A DNA stretch of 64,000 nucleotides from CAYJEQ01 sp964370185 (GCA_964370185.1 CAYJIJ010000004.1:1-64000); one strand, 5' to 3'; numbered from the stretch's first letter, positions 52,425-62,387 are shown. The notes: generated by a model not told the origin, from the letters alone. Numbers and translations are program-made.

Positions 52425-53017
52425 TATATTTCTAATTGCTCCATTATTTTAGCTATCGCAAGTGCAAGGCTATTTGGTGTTTTATCATTTCTTACCACAA
52501 AATCGGCTTGATTTACATAGAAATCCTCTGGAGGTTGGGCATTAATTCGGCTTCTCGCTTGCTGGTCACTCAGCCTGTCCCTAATCAGTATGCGGTTTAG
52601 CCTTATATCCTTATCGGAAAGTATAGCTATTACCTTATCGCAAAGTTTGTTGGCACCGCTTTCAAAAAGCAGTGGTGCATCTAAAACCACCAAAGAAGTA
52701 TTAAGGCTTCTGTACTCTGAGACTATCACATTAAGTTTAGCTATGATATAGGGAAAAGTGATTACATTCAGTCGCCTTAGTTTTTCCCTGTCGTTAAATA
52801 CAATTTCGGAAAGCTTTTTTCTGTTTAAATCACCATTTGCTCCAAGTACTTCAATGCCGTATTCGAGTGCAATGTCTGCAAGGCACTGCTTGGACTCACT
52901 TATAACTTCTCTTGCAACTATATCTGCATCAATGACGGGGACATCATTTTGTAAAAAAAGTTCGGCGACGGTCGATTTTCCTGCACCTGTCTGACCTGTC
53001 AGACCCAAAACAAACAT
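52424..53017 (-). CDS. coaE: Dephospho-CoA kinase
   Basis: A 197-residue kinase for the last step of coenzyme A synthesis. LGLTGQTGAGKSTVAELF at the N terminus is the P-loop, DADIVAREV the substrate Asp motif, and VVLDAPLLFESG the lid region. The length is normal. It starts three bases after the sua5 stop and overlaps the transglycosylase gene. Confidence 0.95.
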   Translation of the reverse strand: MFVLGLTGQTGAGKSTVAELFLQNDVPVIDADIVAREVISESKQCLADIALEYGIEVLGANGDLNRKKLSEIVFNDREKLRRLNVITFPYIIAKLNVIVSEYRSLNTSLVVLDAPLLFESGANKLCDKVIAILSDKDIRLNRILIRDRLSDQQARSRINAQPPEDFYVNQADFVVRNDKTPNSLALAIAKIMEQLEI

Positions 53018-53020
53018 CGC

Positions 53021-54061
53021 TTACACCTCCAAATTAATTATATTAAAACCTGCTGCTCTAATAAGTCTGTTATACACTGCAAGCCCGATGCCATCTTTAG
53101 CAGGGGAGCGGACATATATGTATTTTATCTCTGGCTTATCAAGCTTTCTCAGTGAAGCAAAGAGCCTATTTGCCTGCGAGGAGTAATTCTCTTTACCCCC
53201 ATAGCTTACAGAGGGGAGGGGTACAGCTTCTTCTTCACCGTCAAAAACCATCGCATAAGAACCCTCAGCGCTTACATCTTTAAGATATGAGGAAAATGCT
53301 TCGAGGCTACCCTTTACGATATAAACCTGTGCATTGGGTGAATAATGCATATATTTCATACCGGGCGAAAGTGGTGCATCCCCATTTGATAGAGGGGAGA
53401 GTACCGCTTCATCAACTATAACCTCGCCAATCACCTCTGCTATCTGCTCAGGTGAAATGCTTCCAGGCCTTAAAATTACCGCTGTTTCTCCCGACATATC
53501 TATAACGGTGGACTCCACACCTAAAGCACAATCGCCTCCGTCGACAATATAGCTCACCTTGCCCATCATGTCCGAGATGCAGTGCTCAAGCTTTGTGGGG
53601 CTTGGCTTTCCCGAGATATTTGCAGAGGGGGCAGCAAGGGGAAGGGAAGTAGCTTTTATAATTTTTTGTGCTATCGGGTGCATTGGCATTCTCACCGCAA
53701 CAGTGGAAAGCCCGCCTGAGGATTTAAGTGGAACAATTTCCGACTTTGGCAGTATTATTGTAAGAGGCCCCGGCCAGAATTTCTCGGCTAATCTTCTTGC
53801 ATTATTGGGTATGTTAGTTACTAAAGTTTCCCACATAGCAATATCCGATATATGGAGTATAAGGGGATTGTCGCTCGGTCTGCCCTTAGCGGCAAATATA
53901 TTTGCTACGGCATTCTCATCAAGTCCGTTTGCCGCAAGCCCATATACGGTTTCGGTGGGTATAACTGCAAGTTCACCATTTTTAACTGCGGCAAAAAGCT
54001 CTTCTGGCAAAGGGGCAGCGTCTTTTGCATTATAAATTATCTTTGTATCTACTTTTTTCAA
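53021..54061 (-). CDS. L-threonylcarbamoyladenylate synthase (Sua5 type)
   Basis: A 346-residue enzyme for the tRNA t6A modification. The YrdC/TsaC domain (about 15-205) has IPTETVYGLAAN, KGRPSDNPLILHI and APSANISGKPSPT. A C-terminal Sua5 domain (about 230-346) makes it the long form, as in B. subtilis YwlC. It lies between prfA and coaE in the operon, an arrangement frequent in Firmicutes. Confidence 0.94.
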   Translation of the reverse strand: MKKVDTKIIYNAKDAAPLPEELFAAVKNGELAVIPTETVYGLAANGLDENAVANIFAAKGRPSDNPLILHISDIAMWETLVTNIPNNARRLAEKFWPGPLTIILPKSEIVPLKSSGGLSTVAVRMPMHPIAQKIIKATSLPLAAPSANISGKPSPTKLEHCISDMMGKVSYIVDGGDCALGVESTVIDMSGETAVILRPGSISPEQIAEVIGEVIVDEAVLSPLSNGDAPLSPGMKYMHYSPNAQVYIVKGSLEAFSSYLKDVSAEGSYAMVFDGEEEAVPLPSVSYGGKENYSSQANRLFASLRKLDKPEIKYIYVRSPAKDGIGLAVYNRLIRAAGFNIINLEV

Positions 54062-54095
54062 ATTATTTCACCTGTCGAGCAAAAAATCAGCTTTT

Positions 54096-55172
54096 CTAAT
54101 TTTCTTCACTACTCATTAATTTCTCTGCTTGGTCAAATGTATTGAGAGCATCCACTACCTCTACGAGTGCGCCGTTTAATACCTGCTCAAGCTTATAAAG
54201 AGTAAGCCCTATGCGGTGGTCGGTAACACGTCCCTGAGGGTAGTTGTATGTTCTAATACGCTCGGAGCGGTCCCCCGTGCCCACCTGAAGCTTGCGCTCG
54301 GAGGCGATTTTATCGGTTTGCTCCTGCATTTTTTTCTCATATATGCGTGAACGCAGAATTTTCATAGCCTTATCCTTGTTTTTGTGTTGACTGCGCTCGT
54401 CCTGGCACTCAACCACAGTGCCAGTTGGTATATGGGTAATACGGATAGCGGACTCAGTTTTATTTACATGCTGTCCACCAGCACCGCCAGCGCGGTAGGT
54501 GTCTATCTGTAAATCAGTGGTATTAATTTCAATTTCAACATCCTCAGCCTCGGGAAGTACCGCTACTGTAACTGTTGAGGTGTGTATTCTGCCCTGTGTT
54601 TCTGTTTCAGGCACACGTTGTACACGATGAACACCGCTCTCAAACTTTAGCTTGGAATATGCGCCGTCGCCATCAATTGAGAAGCTGATTTCTTTATATC
54701 CACCAAGTTCAGTGGGATTAGAGCTTAGCACTTCCGACTTCCAACCCATGTTTTCTGCATACATTGTATACATTCTAAATAGTGAATTTGCAAATAGCGC
54801 CGCTTCATCACCGCCTGCACCGCCTCTGATTTCCACAATAACATTTTTATCATCATTTGGATCTTTGGGAAGTAGGAGTATTTTAAGCTCTTCGGAATAC
54901 TGCTCAATCAGTGTTTGACTGCTCTTGTATTCGTCTTCTACCATTTCTTTAAAGTCTTTGTCAAGTCCACCCTCGTCCAAAAGTTCACGTGCATCTTCCA
55001 TAGCTTTTTTAGCTGCTGAGTATTCGCGGTACTTTTCAACAAGCGGTGTTAAGTTTTTGTATTCCTTCATTAGGTTTTTGTATCTTGTGGTGTCGTTAAT
55101 GACATTTGGGTCCATGAGTTCCTCATTAATTTTGTCAAAACGATCTTCCACTTCTTTTAGTTTGTCAAACAT
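54096..55172 (-). CDS. prfA: Peptide chain release factor 1
   Basis: A 358-residue factor that reads UAA and UAG. The codon motif is PET within RVPETETQGR (the PxT of RF1), and RAGGAGGQHVNKTESAIR contains the GGQ whose Gln is methylated by PrmC. Start placed at the second ATG (55172), because GGAGG lies between the two ATGs, five bases before it. prmC is about 20 kb away at 32846. Second gene of the operon. Confidence 0.96.
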   Translation of the reverse strand: MFDKLKEVEDRFDKINEELMDPNVINDTTRYKNLMKEYKNLTPLVEKYREYSAAKKAMEDARELLDEGGLDKDFKEMVEDEYKSSQTLIEQYSEELKILLLPKDPNDDKNVIVEIRGGAGGDEAALFANSLFRMYTMYAENMGWKSEVLSSNPTELGGYKEISFSIDGDGAYSKLKFESGVHRVQRVPETETQGRIHTSTVTVAVLPEAEDVEIEINTTDLQIDTYRAGGAGGQHVNKTESAIRITHIPTGTVVECQDERSQHKNKDKAMKILRSRIYEKKMQEQTDKIASERKLQVGTGDRSERIRTYNYPQGRVTDHRIGLTLYKLEQVLNGALVEVVDALNTFDQAEKLMSSEEN

Positions 55173-55197
55173 TTCTGCCTCCATAAAATGGTTTTAT

Positions 55198-55389
55198 TTA
55201 TACTGTTTTTTCCTCAGAGATTACGCTCTTTATATTCTTTTCAAGCTTGACTCTCGGAAGCATAACTTCCCTTGCACAATCCGTACAGCGTATGCGAAAA
55301 TCCATACCCGAGCGTAAAACTAAAAATTTATTACATCCGCATGGATGTGGCTTTTTCATTATTAAATAGTCACCTACATTTATATTCAC
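55198..55389 (-). CDS. DUF951 family protein
   Basis: A 63-residue basic protein with MKKPHPCGCNKF, RIRCTDC and VMLPR, the DUF951 pattern with paired cysteines that probably bind zinc or nucleic acid. The preferred start is GTG 55389: AGGAG with GGTGAT precedes it, and the product then begins MNINVGD like the family; GTG codons at 55401 and 55398 are too near that site. First gene of the operon leading to prfA. Function unknown. Confidence 0.85.
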   Translation of the reverse strand: MNINVGDYLIMKKPHPCGCNKFLVLRSGMDFRIRCTDCAREVMLPRVKLEKNIKSVISEEKTV

Positions 55390-55624
55390 ATCTATCACCA
55401 CTCCTGAAATGTATAAGCTAATTTAGAGCTATATTACCAGTAAACCCTATTATAGCAAAAAAAGGGGGTAATAATCAATTAGTTTTTTAAAAGTATAGCA
55501 GAAAATTGAAAAAAATTTTGAAAACCTCCACTGGCTTTAAGCATTTTTTAAAACTTACACGAATATATATAAAGCAGTGTAATAAAAAACCGAAAAATTA
55601 TGTGTGAAAATTGGAGGGGGAAAA

Positions 55625-56548
55625 ATGAGTGTGTTTTTGCCTGAGGGCTGTTTAATTGATAGAGCAGAAAACAAAAAATGGTTGAGTACTACGGCATACA
55701 TGGAAGAGGCAATGCAAAAGCAGATTGTGCTTGAAAGCAGGGTATCGCTTTGCGATAATAAGCATAATTTAATTATAGATTTAGGTTTTTGCAAAGGGGT
55801 TATACCAAGAGAAGAGGGTGCAGTGGGAATTAAAGAGGGTATAGTAAAAGATATTGCACTGATATCAAAGGTAAATAAGCCTGTGGCATTTGTGATAAGT
55901 GAAATAGCAAAAGATGCAGGGGGAAATATATACCCAATACTATCAAGGCGAAAAGTACAACAGCTCTGCCAAAGAGACTATCTTGATAATCTCAGCTCGG
56001 GTGATATTATAATAGGAAGAGTAACACATTTGGAGTCGTTTGGAGTTTTTGTGGATGTCGGATTAGGACTTCCGTCACTACTGCCGATAGATGCTATTTC
56101 AGTGTCGAGAATTTCCCACCCAAAGGATAGATTTTACACTGGCCAGCTGATTAAAGCGGTGGTGAAATCACGGGATGCTTCAAATAGGCTTGTGCTTTCT
56201 CACAAAGAGCTTTTGGGTACATGGGAGCAGAATGCGGCGATGTTTTCACCGGGGGAAACTGTCTCGGGAATTGTGCGCTCGGTAGAAAATTACGGAATTT
56301 TTGTAGAGCTCACACCTAATTTAGCAGGCCTTGCCGAACCTAAAGAAGGTGTATACCCAGGAATGCAGGCAAGTGTCTACATAAAAAACCTCATACCCGA
56401 TAAAATGAAGGTGAAGCTCATAGTAGTAGAAGCATTCGATGCAGATTACTCGGTGGGAAGCTATGATTACTTTGAAATGGGTGAGAAGATAAATCACTGG
56501 GTGTATTCACCTGAATACTGTGAAAGGCTTATAGAAACTGTGTTTTAA
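55625..56548 (+). CDS. S1 RNA-binding domain protein
   Basis: A 307-residue protein with a degenerate N-terminal S1-like part (about 40-125) and two clear S1 domains, GDIIIGRVTHLESFGVFVDV (about 130-205) and GETVSGIVRSVENYGIFVEL (about 215-280). It is shorter than ribosomal protein S1 (four to six domains) and resembles the short S1-like RpsA proteins of Clostridia. It may bind mRNA or ribosomes. GGAGGGGG precedes ATG 55625. Monocistronic. Confidence 0.85.
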   Translation: MSVFLPEGCLIDRAENKKWLSTTAYMEEAMQKQIVLESRVSLCDNKHNLIIDLGFCKGVIPREEGAVGIKEGIVKDIALISKVNKPVAFVISEIAKDAGGNIYPILSRRKVQQLCQRDYLDNLSSGDIIIGRVTHLESFGVFVDVGLGLPSLLPIDAISVSRISHPKDRFYTGQLIKAVVKSRDASNRLVLSHKELLGTWEQNAAMFSPGETVSGIVRSVENYGIFVELTPNLAGLAEPKEGVYPGMQASVYIKNLIPDKMKVKLIVVEAFDADYSVGSYDYFEMGEKINHWVYSPEYCERLIETVF

Positions 56549-56594
56549 AATTGTGGTATCCCTCCTTTGCTGTGGTTGGGGGGATACCACAATT
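56549..56594. terminator. Terminator hairpin (GGTATCCCTCC variant)
   Basis: AATTGTGGTATCCCTCC (56549-56565) pairs with GGGGGGATACCACAATT (56578-56594), one G-U. The layout is shared with 10138-10180. Confidence 0.75.
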
Positions 56595-56625
56595 TAATTA
56601 TTTTACCGATAATTATTAAAATCTA

Positions 56626-56654
56626 TTGCAAATTAGAGGGAAAGTCTGTAAACT
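56626..56654 (+). promoter_or_regulatory. Promoter of the MATE gene
   Basis: -35 TTGCAA (56626-56631), 17-bp spacer, -10 TAAACT (56649-56654). The start would be near 56661, a leader of about 24 bases. Confidence 0.45.
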
Positions 56655-56684
56655 ATCCTTTGGAATAATTTTAAAGGAGTTTAT

Positions 56685-58019
56685 ATGTCAAAGACAGTAG
56701 ATTTATTACATGATAAACCAAGTAAATGTTTTTTTAGTTATCTTCTTCCCACAGTACTAAGTATGATTGCATTTTCCTGCTATGTGATAGTTGATGTAAT
56801 GTTTGTAGGATATTATGAGGGCAGTAATGGACTTGCTGCACTTAGTATGTGTCTTCCATTTTTCACTATATATAATTCCATCGCTCTTTTGCTTGGAATG
56901 GGCGCCTCCACAACTATCTCTGTAATGCGTGGAAGGGGCGAAATAGATAAAGTAAATAAAGTATTTACTATGGCAGTAATAACAAATATAGTAATAGGCA
57001 TTCTATTAACAACTATTTATACCATATTCACCAAAGAAGTCGTAATCTTCTTTGGTGCTGATGAGCTACTCACTCCCCATGCAATGGATTACTTAATACC
57101 TGTTTCTATGGCGACAATATTTTTTATGCTTTCCAATATGCTACAAGTGATAATACGCAGTGACGGAAACCCAAGGCTTGTAATGGTTGGCACTACAATT
57201 GCAAATGTAATGAATATCTTCCTTGATTATATTTTGATGGCTAAATTTGGAATGGGGATAATGGGGGCATCAATTGCCACCGCTATTTCTCCCATCATTA
57301 CACTAATTATAATCAGCCTGCATTTTTTTAAGGGAATGAGCAGTCTCTCCCTTGTGAAAAAGGCTTTTGACTTTGCTATCTTTAAAAGAATAGTGAAAAA
57401 TGGCTTAGGTATATTTGTGCTTGAGTTTTCAGCGGGAATTATCATATACCTATTTAATAATGTGCTTTTATATTTAGGTGGCGCAGTAGCAGTGGCGGTT
57501 TATTCGATTATATCTAATGTGCAATTTGTCGGCAGGGCGATATTTAATGGTATCGGGCAAGCAATGCAGCCGATTTTAAGTGAAAATTACGGTGCAGGAA
57601 AGAATATTCGATTAAAAGAAGTGTGGAAAACAGCACTAACTACGTCACTAATATTTTCAGCAGTATATTATTTATTTGTGCTTATTTTTCCAAGCGAAAT
57701 TGCAGGATTTTTTGTCAATAATGATACCGAAGTAATAAATGCGGCGGTGCTTGCATTACGACTATATTATTCGTCTTTTATATTCACAGGGGTAAATACA
57801 CTTATAATGTACTATTGCCAATCAGTTGAAAGCTCGAAATATTCCACGGTGATTTCTGTACTACAAGGCATAGTATTTGTAATACTTGGAATGATAATTT
57901 TAGTGCCAATGTTAGAAATAAATGGGGTATGGCTCACAGTGGCATTCGCTGAAATAAGTACACTTGTTTTTGCAGTTAAATTTAAATGCAATGCGGATAA
58001 AAAATTGTCAAATACATAA
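56685..58019 (+). CDS. MATE family efflux transporter
   Basis: A 444-residue membrane protein with about 12 helices in two halves. MSFV-type signatures include DVMFVGYYEGSNGLAALS near helix 1-2 and IFNGIGQAMQPILSENYGAG in the second half. It exports drugs or metabolites with Na+ or H+ exchange; the substrate is unknown. AAAGGAG precedes the ATG. It has its own promoter. Confidence 0.9.
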   Translation: MSKTVDLLHDKPSKCFFSYLLPTVLSMIAFSCYVIVDVMFVGYYEGSNGLAALSMCLPFFTIYNSIALLLGMGASTTISVMRGRGEIDKVNKVFTMAVITNIVIGILLTTIYTIFTKEVVIFFGADELLTPHAMDYLIPVSMATIFFMLSNMLQVIIRSDGNPRLVMVGTTIANVMNIFLDYILMAKFGMGIMGASIATAISPIITLIIISLHFFKGMSSLSLVKKAFDFAIFKRIVKNGLGIFVLEFSAGIIIYLFNNVLLYLGGAVAVAVYSIISNVQFVGRAIFNGIGQAMQPILSENYGAGKNIRLKEVWKTALTTSLIFSAVYYLFVLIFPSEIAGFFVNNDTEVINAAVLALRLYYSSFIFTGVNTLIMYYCQSVESSKYSTVISVLQGIVFVILGMIILVPMLEINGVWLTVAFAEISTLVFAVKFKCNADKKLSNT

Positions 58020-58098
58020 TTAATTCACAAATCCATCACAAAAGTTTTGTATAATGAAATTAAGGGACAAATAGTCTTTTAAAAGGGGAGTTAGGAAT

Positions 58099-59256
58099 AT
58101 GAGTCTAAGAAATTTTTCAAAAGTATTATACATAACAGTTCTTTCTATAACATTGCTTACATCCTGTGGCAGTACAGCAAGTATCACAAATTACTCGGCT
58201 GAAGAAATAAGCACAGTCATTATAAATAGTCAATCCGAAACACCTGCACTCACTAAAATGAACCCCGAAGAAGATTTTTTCACTGAATATGCCACAGTAT
58301 ACTATCAAATAGATACAGAGGGACTTACTGATGGAGCCATTTATTACAGTGAGGTAGGAACAAATGCAAGTGAAATAGCAGTGCTTTCCTACGAAACAGA
58401 AGAGGGTGCGGTAGCAGCAGAAACAGCACTTTCCGACTACAAAGAAGCAAGAACAGGCAGTTTTACAGGATATCTACCCGACCAAGAAGCGATGCTTGAA
58501 GCAGGAAATATAGTCAGAGAGGGCACTTTTTTAGCACTAATAGTCTGCGAAGAGCCAGAACAGGCACGGGATGCATTCCTTGCATGCTTTAGCGATAATC
58601 CACCCGAATTACCCGAAGAGATTTCGCTATTAGCAAATGAGCAAGAAAATGTTGCCGATATAAATTCGGACGAGTATTTTGAGTATACACCCGAGGCAAT
58701 ACTGCTTGCATGGGAAACGGGCGACACTTCTGTATTAACTCCAAATAATTTAGAAATACTAAATATAGCAAGTGAAGTAATTAACGAATTAATTACCGAG
58801 GAAATGAGCGATTTTGAAAAAGAATTTGTGCTTCATGAGTGGATTATAAATAGGACATCCTATGATAACGAAGTAAATAACCAATCTCCCGACGCCGCCC
58901 CCACACCGAATAATGATAATCCATACGGACTTTTAGTGCATGGTAAATCCATATGCAGTGGATATACAGATACATTTCAGCTATTTATGGATATGGTTGG
59001 GGTGGAGTGCATAAGTGTTGATGGCACATCACATGGTGGAACTGCAGAACACGCCTGGAATATGGTGTGCCTTGACGATGGCGAATGGTATTGTGTTGAC
59101 CTTACATGGGACGACCCTACAATAGCACTCGGTGGAAACAACCCTCAATATGAGTTTTTTAATGTAACAAGCCGCTTCATGCGCACCACTGATCATCAGT
59201 GGGAAGATGAGGACTACCCCGAAGCCAGTGCAACATTATATCATCAGCATCCTTAA
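58099..59256 (+). CDS. Lipoprotein with transglutaminase-like domain
   Basis: A 385-residue secreted lipoprotein with lipobox LTSC (Cys about 23). The middle part is acidic and unassigned. The C-terminal transglutaminase-like domain (about 230-370) has GKSICSGYTDTFQLFMD with the catalytic Cys, TAEHAWNMV with His and VDLTWDDP with Asp. Such extracellular domains may act as proteases or cross-linkers on the cell surface. A strong terminator follows. Confidence 0.85.
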   Translation: MSLRNFSKVLYITVLSITLLTSCGSTASITNYSAEEISTVIINSQSETPALTKMNPEEDFFTEYATVYYQIDTEGLTDGAIYYSEVGTNASEIAVLSYETEEGAVAAETALSDYKEARTGSFTGYLPDQEAMLEAGNIVREGTFLALIVCEEPEQARDAFLACFSDNPPELPEEISLLANEQENVADINSDEYFEYTPEAILLAWETGDTSVLTPNNLEILNIASEVINELITEEMSDFEKEFVLHEWIINRTSYDNEVNNQSPDAAPTPNNDNPYGLLVHGKSICSGYTDTFQLFMDMVGVECISVDGTSHGGTAEHAWNMVCLDDGEWYCVDLTWDDPTIALGGNNPQYEFFNVTSRFMRTTDHQWEDEDYPEASATLYHQHP

Positions 59257-59388
59257 AAGAAATAATGCTTCACATTATTTATAAGTGAAAAGGTAATAGT
59301 GAAAAATAAATAGTAAGATATCGCAAAGCGACTATTTTCACTATGTTGTCTACCACACAAAAAACAAATAATCACAAGAAACGGACAT

Positions 59389-59422
59389 ACCGATTTTAAA
59401 AGTCGATATGTCCGTTTTTTTA
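59389..59422 (+). terminator. Intrinsic terminator of the transglutaminase lipoprotein gene
   Basis: AAACGGACATA (59389-59399) pairs with TATGTCCGTTT (59407-59417), followed by a T run. Confidence 0.85.
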
Positions 59423-59469
59423 TTTAATGCTAATATTTTTTACAAGCAAATAGGATTTACACAAACTAT

Positions 59470-59516
59470 TTAATATATTTTTAATATTAAGGAAATAATT
59501 TAACTTTTTTTTAACA
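59470..59516 (+). promoter_or_regulatory. Possible PhoP-type boxes upstream of the phosphatase
   Basis: TTAATA at 59470 and 59481, and TTAACT at 59500 and TTAACA at 59511, form two pairs with 11-bp spacing. PhoP of Bacillus binds TTAACA-like direct repeats with this period. The sequence is AT-rich, so chance is possible. Confidence 0.35.
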
Positions 59517-59601
59517 GCATTTTTATTTGAAACAGTGTTCAATAAAAGTAAGATATTACTTGTTCAAACAATTAATAAAAAAACTTAGGAGGATTTCGTT
59601 A

Positions 59602-61125
59602 ATGAACAAGAAATCAATACAAAAAACTATTTCAGTGGCAATGGCAGCAGCTATCACAGTAGGAGCGGGCACTGCACTTACTGCACCAACTGCGGACGCT
59701 TCGATGAAAACAAATGCAACAGTAATAAACAGCTATTCAGGCGATGTGCCAAAGTATGTGTTTATGTTTATCGGAGATGGTATGAGCCATGCACAAACAC
59801 AGCTTGCTAACTACTATATTGATTCATTAAATCAGGGCGCAAACACAGATATACTCACAAGTAAAGAAAGACTTTCTTTTATGGATTTTGAAGCAGTTGG
59901 TATGAATACAACATTTGACTCAACTTCATTCGCTCCCGACTCCGCCTCCACCGCAACTTCACTCGCAACAGGCGAAAAAACATACAGCGGTACAATCAAT
60001 CTAAACGAAAGCTTCACAGTAGCATATGAGACAATAGCAGAGCAGGTAAAAAGCCAACTTGGCTACAAAGTAGGTATCGTTTCAAGCGTTACACTAAACC
60101 ATGCTACACCAGCGGCTTATTATGCACATAACGAGTCAAGAAACAACTACTACGAAATAGGCTTAGAGCTAATAGAATCTGATTTTGATTACTTTGCAGG
60201 CGGAGCACTAAACAAACCCACTGGCAGTGACGGAGATCAGGAAAGCTTATACGACTTAGCAGAAGAAGCAGGATATACAGTTATTCTTGAAGATCAAGAT
60301 GCAGCCGAAAAAGTAAATGATGAAACAGGTAAAGTAATTATAATCGGTGAAGATACAAACGGTGGTGCGCTTCCATATGAGAATGACCGTGAAGATGATA
60401 TGTGGTCACTTGCGGACTATGTTGATAAAGGCATTGAAGTGCTTGACAATGACGAAGGGTTCTTCATGATGGTTGAATCAGGTAAAATCGACTGGGCATG
60501 TCATGCCAACGACGCTAAATCCTCCATTGCAGACACATTAGCTTTTGATGAAGCAATTGAAGAGGCATATTCTTTCTACAAACAACATCCCGACGAAACT
60601 CTAATTATAGTAACAGGTGACCATGAAACAGGTGGTCTAACAATCGGATATGCAGGAACTGAGTACGACACATTCCTAACACTTCTCTCTTACCAAAAAG
60701 GTTCATATGAGCAGTTTGAAGCAGATTATGTTGATACCTACATAGCTAACAAAACACCTTTCGCAACAGTACTAAAAGACATTGAAGCATACTTTGGCCT
60801 AACAACTAACACAAATGCAAGCAATAGCAATCTTGTACTTACAAGCTATGAACTTGGGAAACTACAAACAGCTTACAATGTATCGGTGCTTGGAACAACA
60901 GTTTCAGAAGCAGAGGGAGCAATCATCTATGGTGGATACGACCCACTCACAGTTACAATCACACATATCCTAAACAATAAATCAGGTGTTGACTTTACTT
61001 CATACTCACACACAGGCACAACAGTTGGCACATATGCACACGGTGTAGGGGCTGAAATGTTCGGTGGCTTCTATGATAACACAGGCGTGTACCACTCCTT
61101 AGCTGATGTACTTAATGTAAGATAA
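59602..61125 (+). CDS. phoA: Secreted alkaline phosphatase
   Basis: A 507-residue exported phosphomonoesterase. The signal peptide (about 1-33) ends near TADAS. MFIGDGMSHAQ (about 55) supplies a metal Asp, and PDSASTATSLATGEKTY (about 112) holds the nucleophile Ser. Later, ESGKIDWACHANDA and VTGDHETGGL supply the zinc and magnesium ligands. ATG 59602 follows TTAGGAGGA. The possible Pho boxes fit phosphate-starvation control. Codon use suggests high expression. Confidence 0.93.
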   Translation: MNKKSIQKTISVAMAAAITVGAGTALTAPTADASMKTNATVINSYSGDVPKYVFMFIGDGMSHAQTQLANYYIDSLNQGANTDILTSKERLSFMDFEAVGMNTTFDSTSFAPDSASTATSLATGEKTYSGTINLNESFTVAYETIAEQVKSQLGYKVGIVSSVTLNHATPAAYYAHNESRNNYYEIGLELIESDFDYFAGGALNKPTGSDGDQESLYDLAEEAGYTVILEDQDAAEKVNDETGKVIIIGEDTNGGALPYENDREDDMWSLADYVDKGIEVLDNDEGFFMMVESGKIDWACHANDAKSSIADTLAFDEAIEEAYSFYKQHPDETLIIVTGDHETGGLTIGYAGTEYDTFLTLLSYQKGSYEQFEADYVDTYIANKTPFATVLKDIEAYFGLTTNTNASNSNLVLTSYELGKLQTAYNVSVLGTTVSEAEGAIIYGGYDPLTVTITHILNNKSGVDFTSYSHTGTTVGTYAHGVGAEMFGGFYDNTGVYHSLADVLNVR

Positions 61126-61161
61126 AAATTTACAGCCTACAAAACTTCAAACAAATTTAAA

Positions 61162-61206
61162 CTGACTGTTCTGCTAAGGGTTATTTCCCGGGTGCAGGGC
61201 AGTCAG
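61162..61206 (+). terminator. Hairpin between the phosphatase and YibE/F genes
   Basis: CTGACTGTTCTGC pairs with GCAGGGCAGTCAG (61162-61206), 13 bp with two G-U pairs. No T run follows, so it may be a processing site or attenuator in a shared transcript. Confidence 0.4.
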
Positions 61207-61244
61207 CTAAGTGTTAATATGGGTATATATTTTGGGGGAAATTA

Positions 61245-62387
61245 ATGAAATCATTTTTAAGAAATAATTTAGCCGTGCTGATAAGCATAATAATTCTTGC
61301 CACACTTCTTTTAATACCAACAGGGTTTGAAGATGCCGTGATATATCAGGATAGGGAAAGGGCAGTGGGCAAAGTAACTGAAGTAAATAATGATAATATA
61401 CTTGGCGTGGGCGTTGTTATGACGGGGGACCAGACCTGTAAAGTAAAAATACTTGACGGAGCTTTTGAGGGCGAAATAGTCGAGGGATATAATATGCTCA
61501 CAGGCTCACTCGAATCGGACAAGATATTTGAAGTAGGCGACGAAGCACTGCTTCTTATCAGCCATAGTGAAAACAGCATTAACTCTGTTTCAATGGTTGA
61601 CCATTACCGAATAGACACCGAAATTATCCTTGTGGCAATCTTCGCAGTATTCTTAGTAATAGTTGCAGGGCCAACAGGAATAAGAGCAATGCTAAGCTTC
61701 GCTATTACAATACTTATGATATGGAAACTGCTGATACCTCTATATTTGCAGGGAGTTAATCCTGTATATGTAGGATTTTTAATTACCGCAGTGCTCACAG
61801 TAATTATTATTTCGCTTGTGTTTGGATTTGACAGAATGATGCTTTCAGCAACAATAGGCTCACTTTCAGGAACTGTCGTAACAATGATTTTGGGGCTTAT
61901 CTTCACAGATTTATTTATTATCCACGGTGCTGTAATGCCAAATTCAGAGAGTTTGCTTTTTAGTGGATTTCCCAATTTGGACTTAACGCAGATTTTTGTT
62001 GCAAGCATATTCATAGGTTCTTCGGGTGCCGTAATGGATTTAGCGGTGGATATTACCTCAGCAATAAATGAAGTGGTGGAAAAAAAGCCCGACATATCGG
62101 CTAAAGAAGCAATAAAGAGCGGCATGAATGTTGGCAGGGCGGCAATGGGCACCATGACTACAACATTACTACTTGCCTATTCAGGTGGATATGTATCACT
62201 GCTAATGGTGTTCATGGCACAGGGCACACCGATAGACAATATTTTAAACTACAAATATGTAGCTTCTGAAATACTCGATACAATTGTAGGCAGTTTTGGG
62301 CTTGTAAGTGTGGCTCCGCTCACAGCAATTTGTGCAGGCGTACTCCTTACCCAGAAAAAAAAGAATGAAGCAGAAGCAAATAGCTAA
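61245..62387 (+). CDS. YibE/F family membrane protein
   Basis: A 380-residue protein with one N-terminal helix (about 7-25), an outer domain of about 100 residues (an OB-like YibE start) and seven or so helices that match the PF07907 YibE/F family (AGPTGIRAMLSF, GSSGAVMDLAVDITSAINEV, GRAAMGTMTTTLLLAYSGG). It is a putative transporter of unknown substrate. GGGGG precedes the ATG. It lies 119 bp after the phosphatase on the same strand. Confidence 0.85.
   Translation: MKSFLRNNLAVLISIIILATLLLIPTGFEDAVIYQDRERAVGKVTEVNNDNILGVGVVMTGDQTCKVKILDGAFEGEIVEGYNMLTGSLESDKIFEVGDEALLLISHSENSINSVSMVDHYRIDTEIILVAIFAVFLVIVAGPTGIRAMLSFAITILMIWKLLIPLYLQGVNPVYVGFLITAVLTVIIISLVFGFDRMMLSATIGSLSGTVVTMILGLIFTDLFIIHGAVMPNSESLLFSGFPNLDLTQIFVASIFIGSSGAVMDLAVDITSAINEVVEKKPDISAKEAIKSGMNVGRAAMGTMTTTLLLAYSGGYVSLLMVFMAQGTPIDNILNYKYVASEILDTIVGSFGLVSVAPLTAICAGVLLTQKKKNEAEANS

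Larger units (their letters stand above)
59257..59601 (+). other. 345-bp region upstream of the alkaline phosphatase
   Basis: It holds a loose hairpin with AGTGAAAA arms (59297-59342), the terminator at 59389-59422, and an AT-rich promoter region with repeated TTAAC/TTAATA boxes (59470-59516). No gene is seen. Confidence 0.6.
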
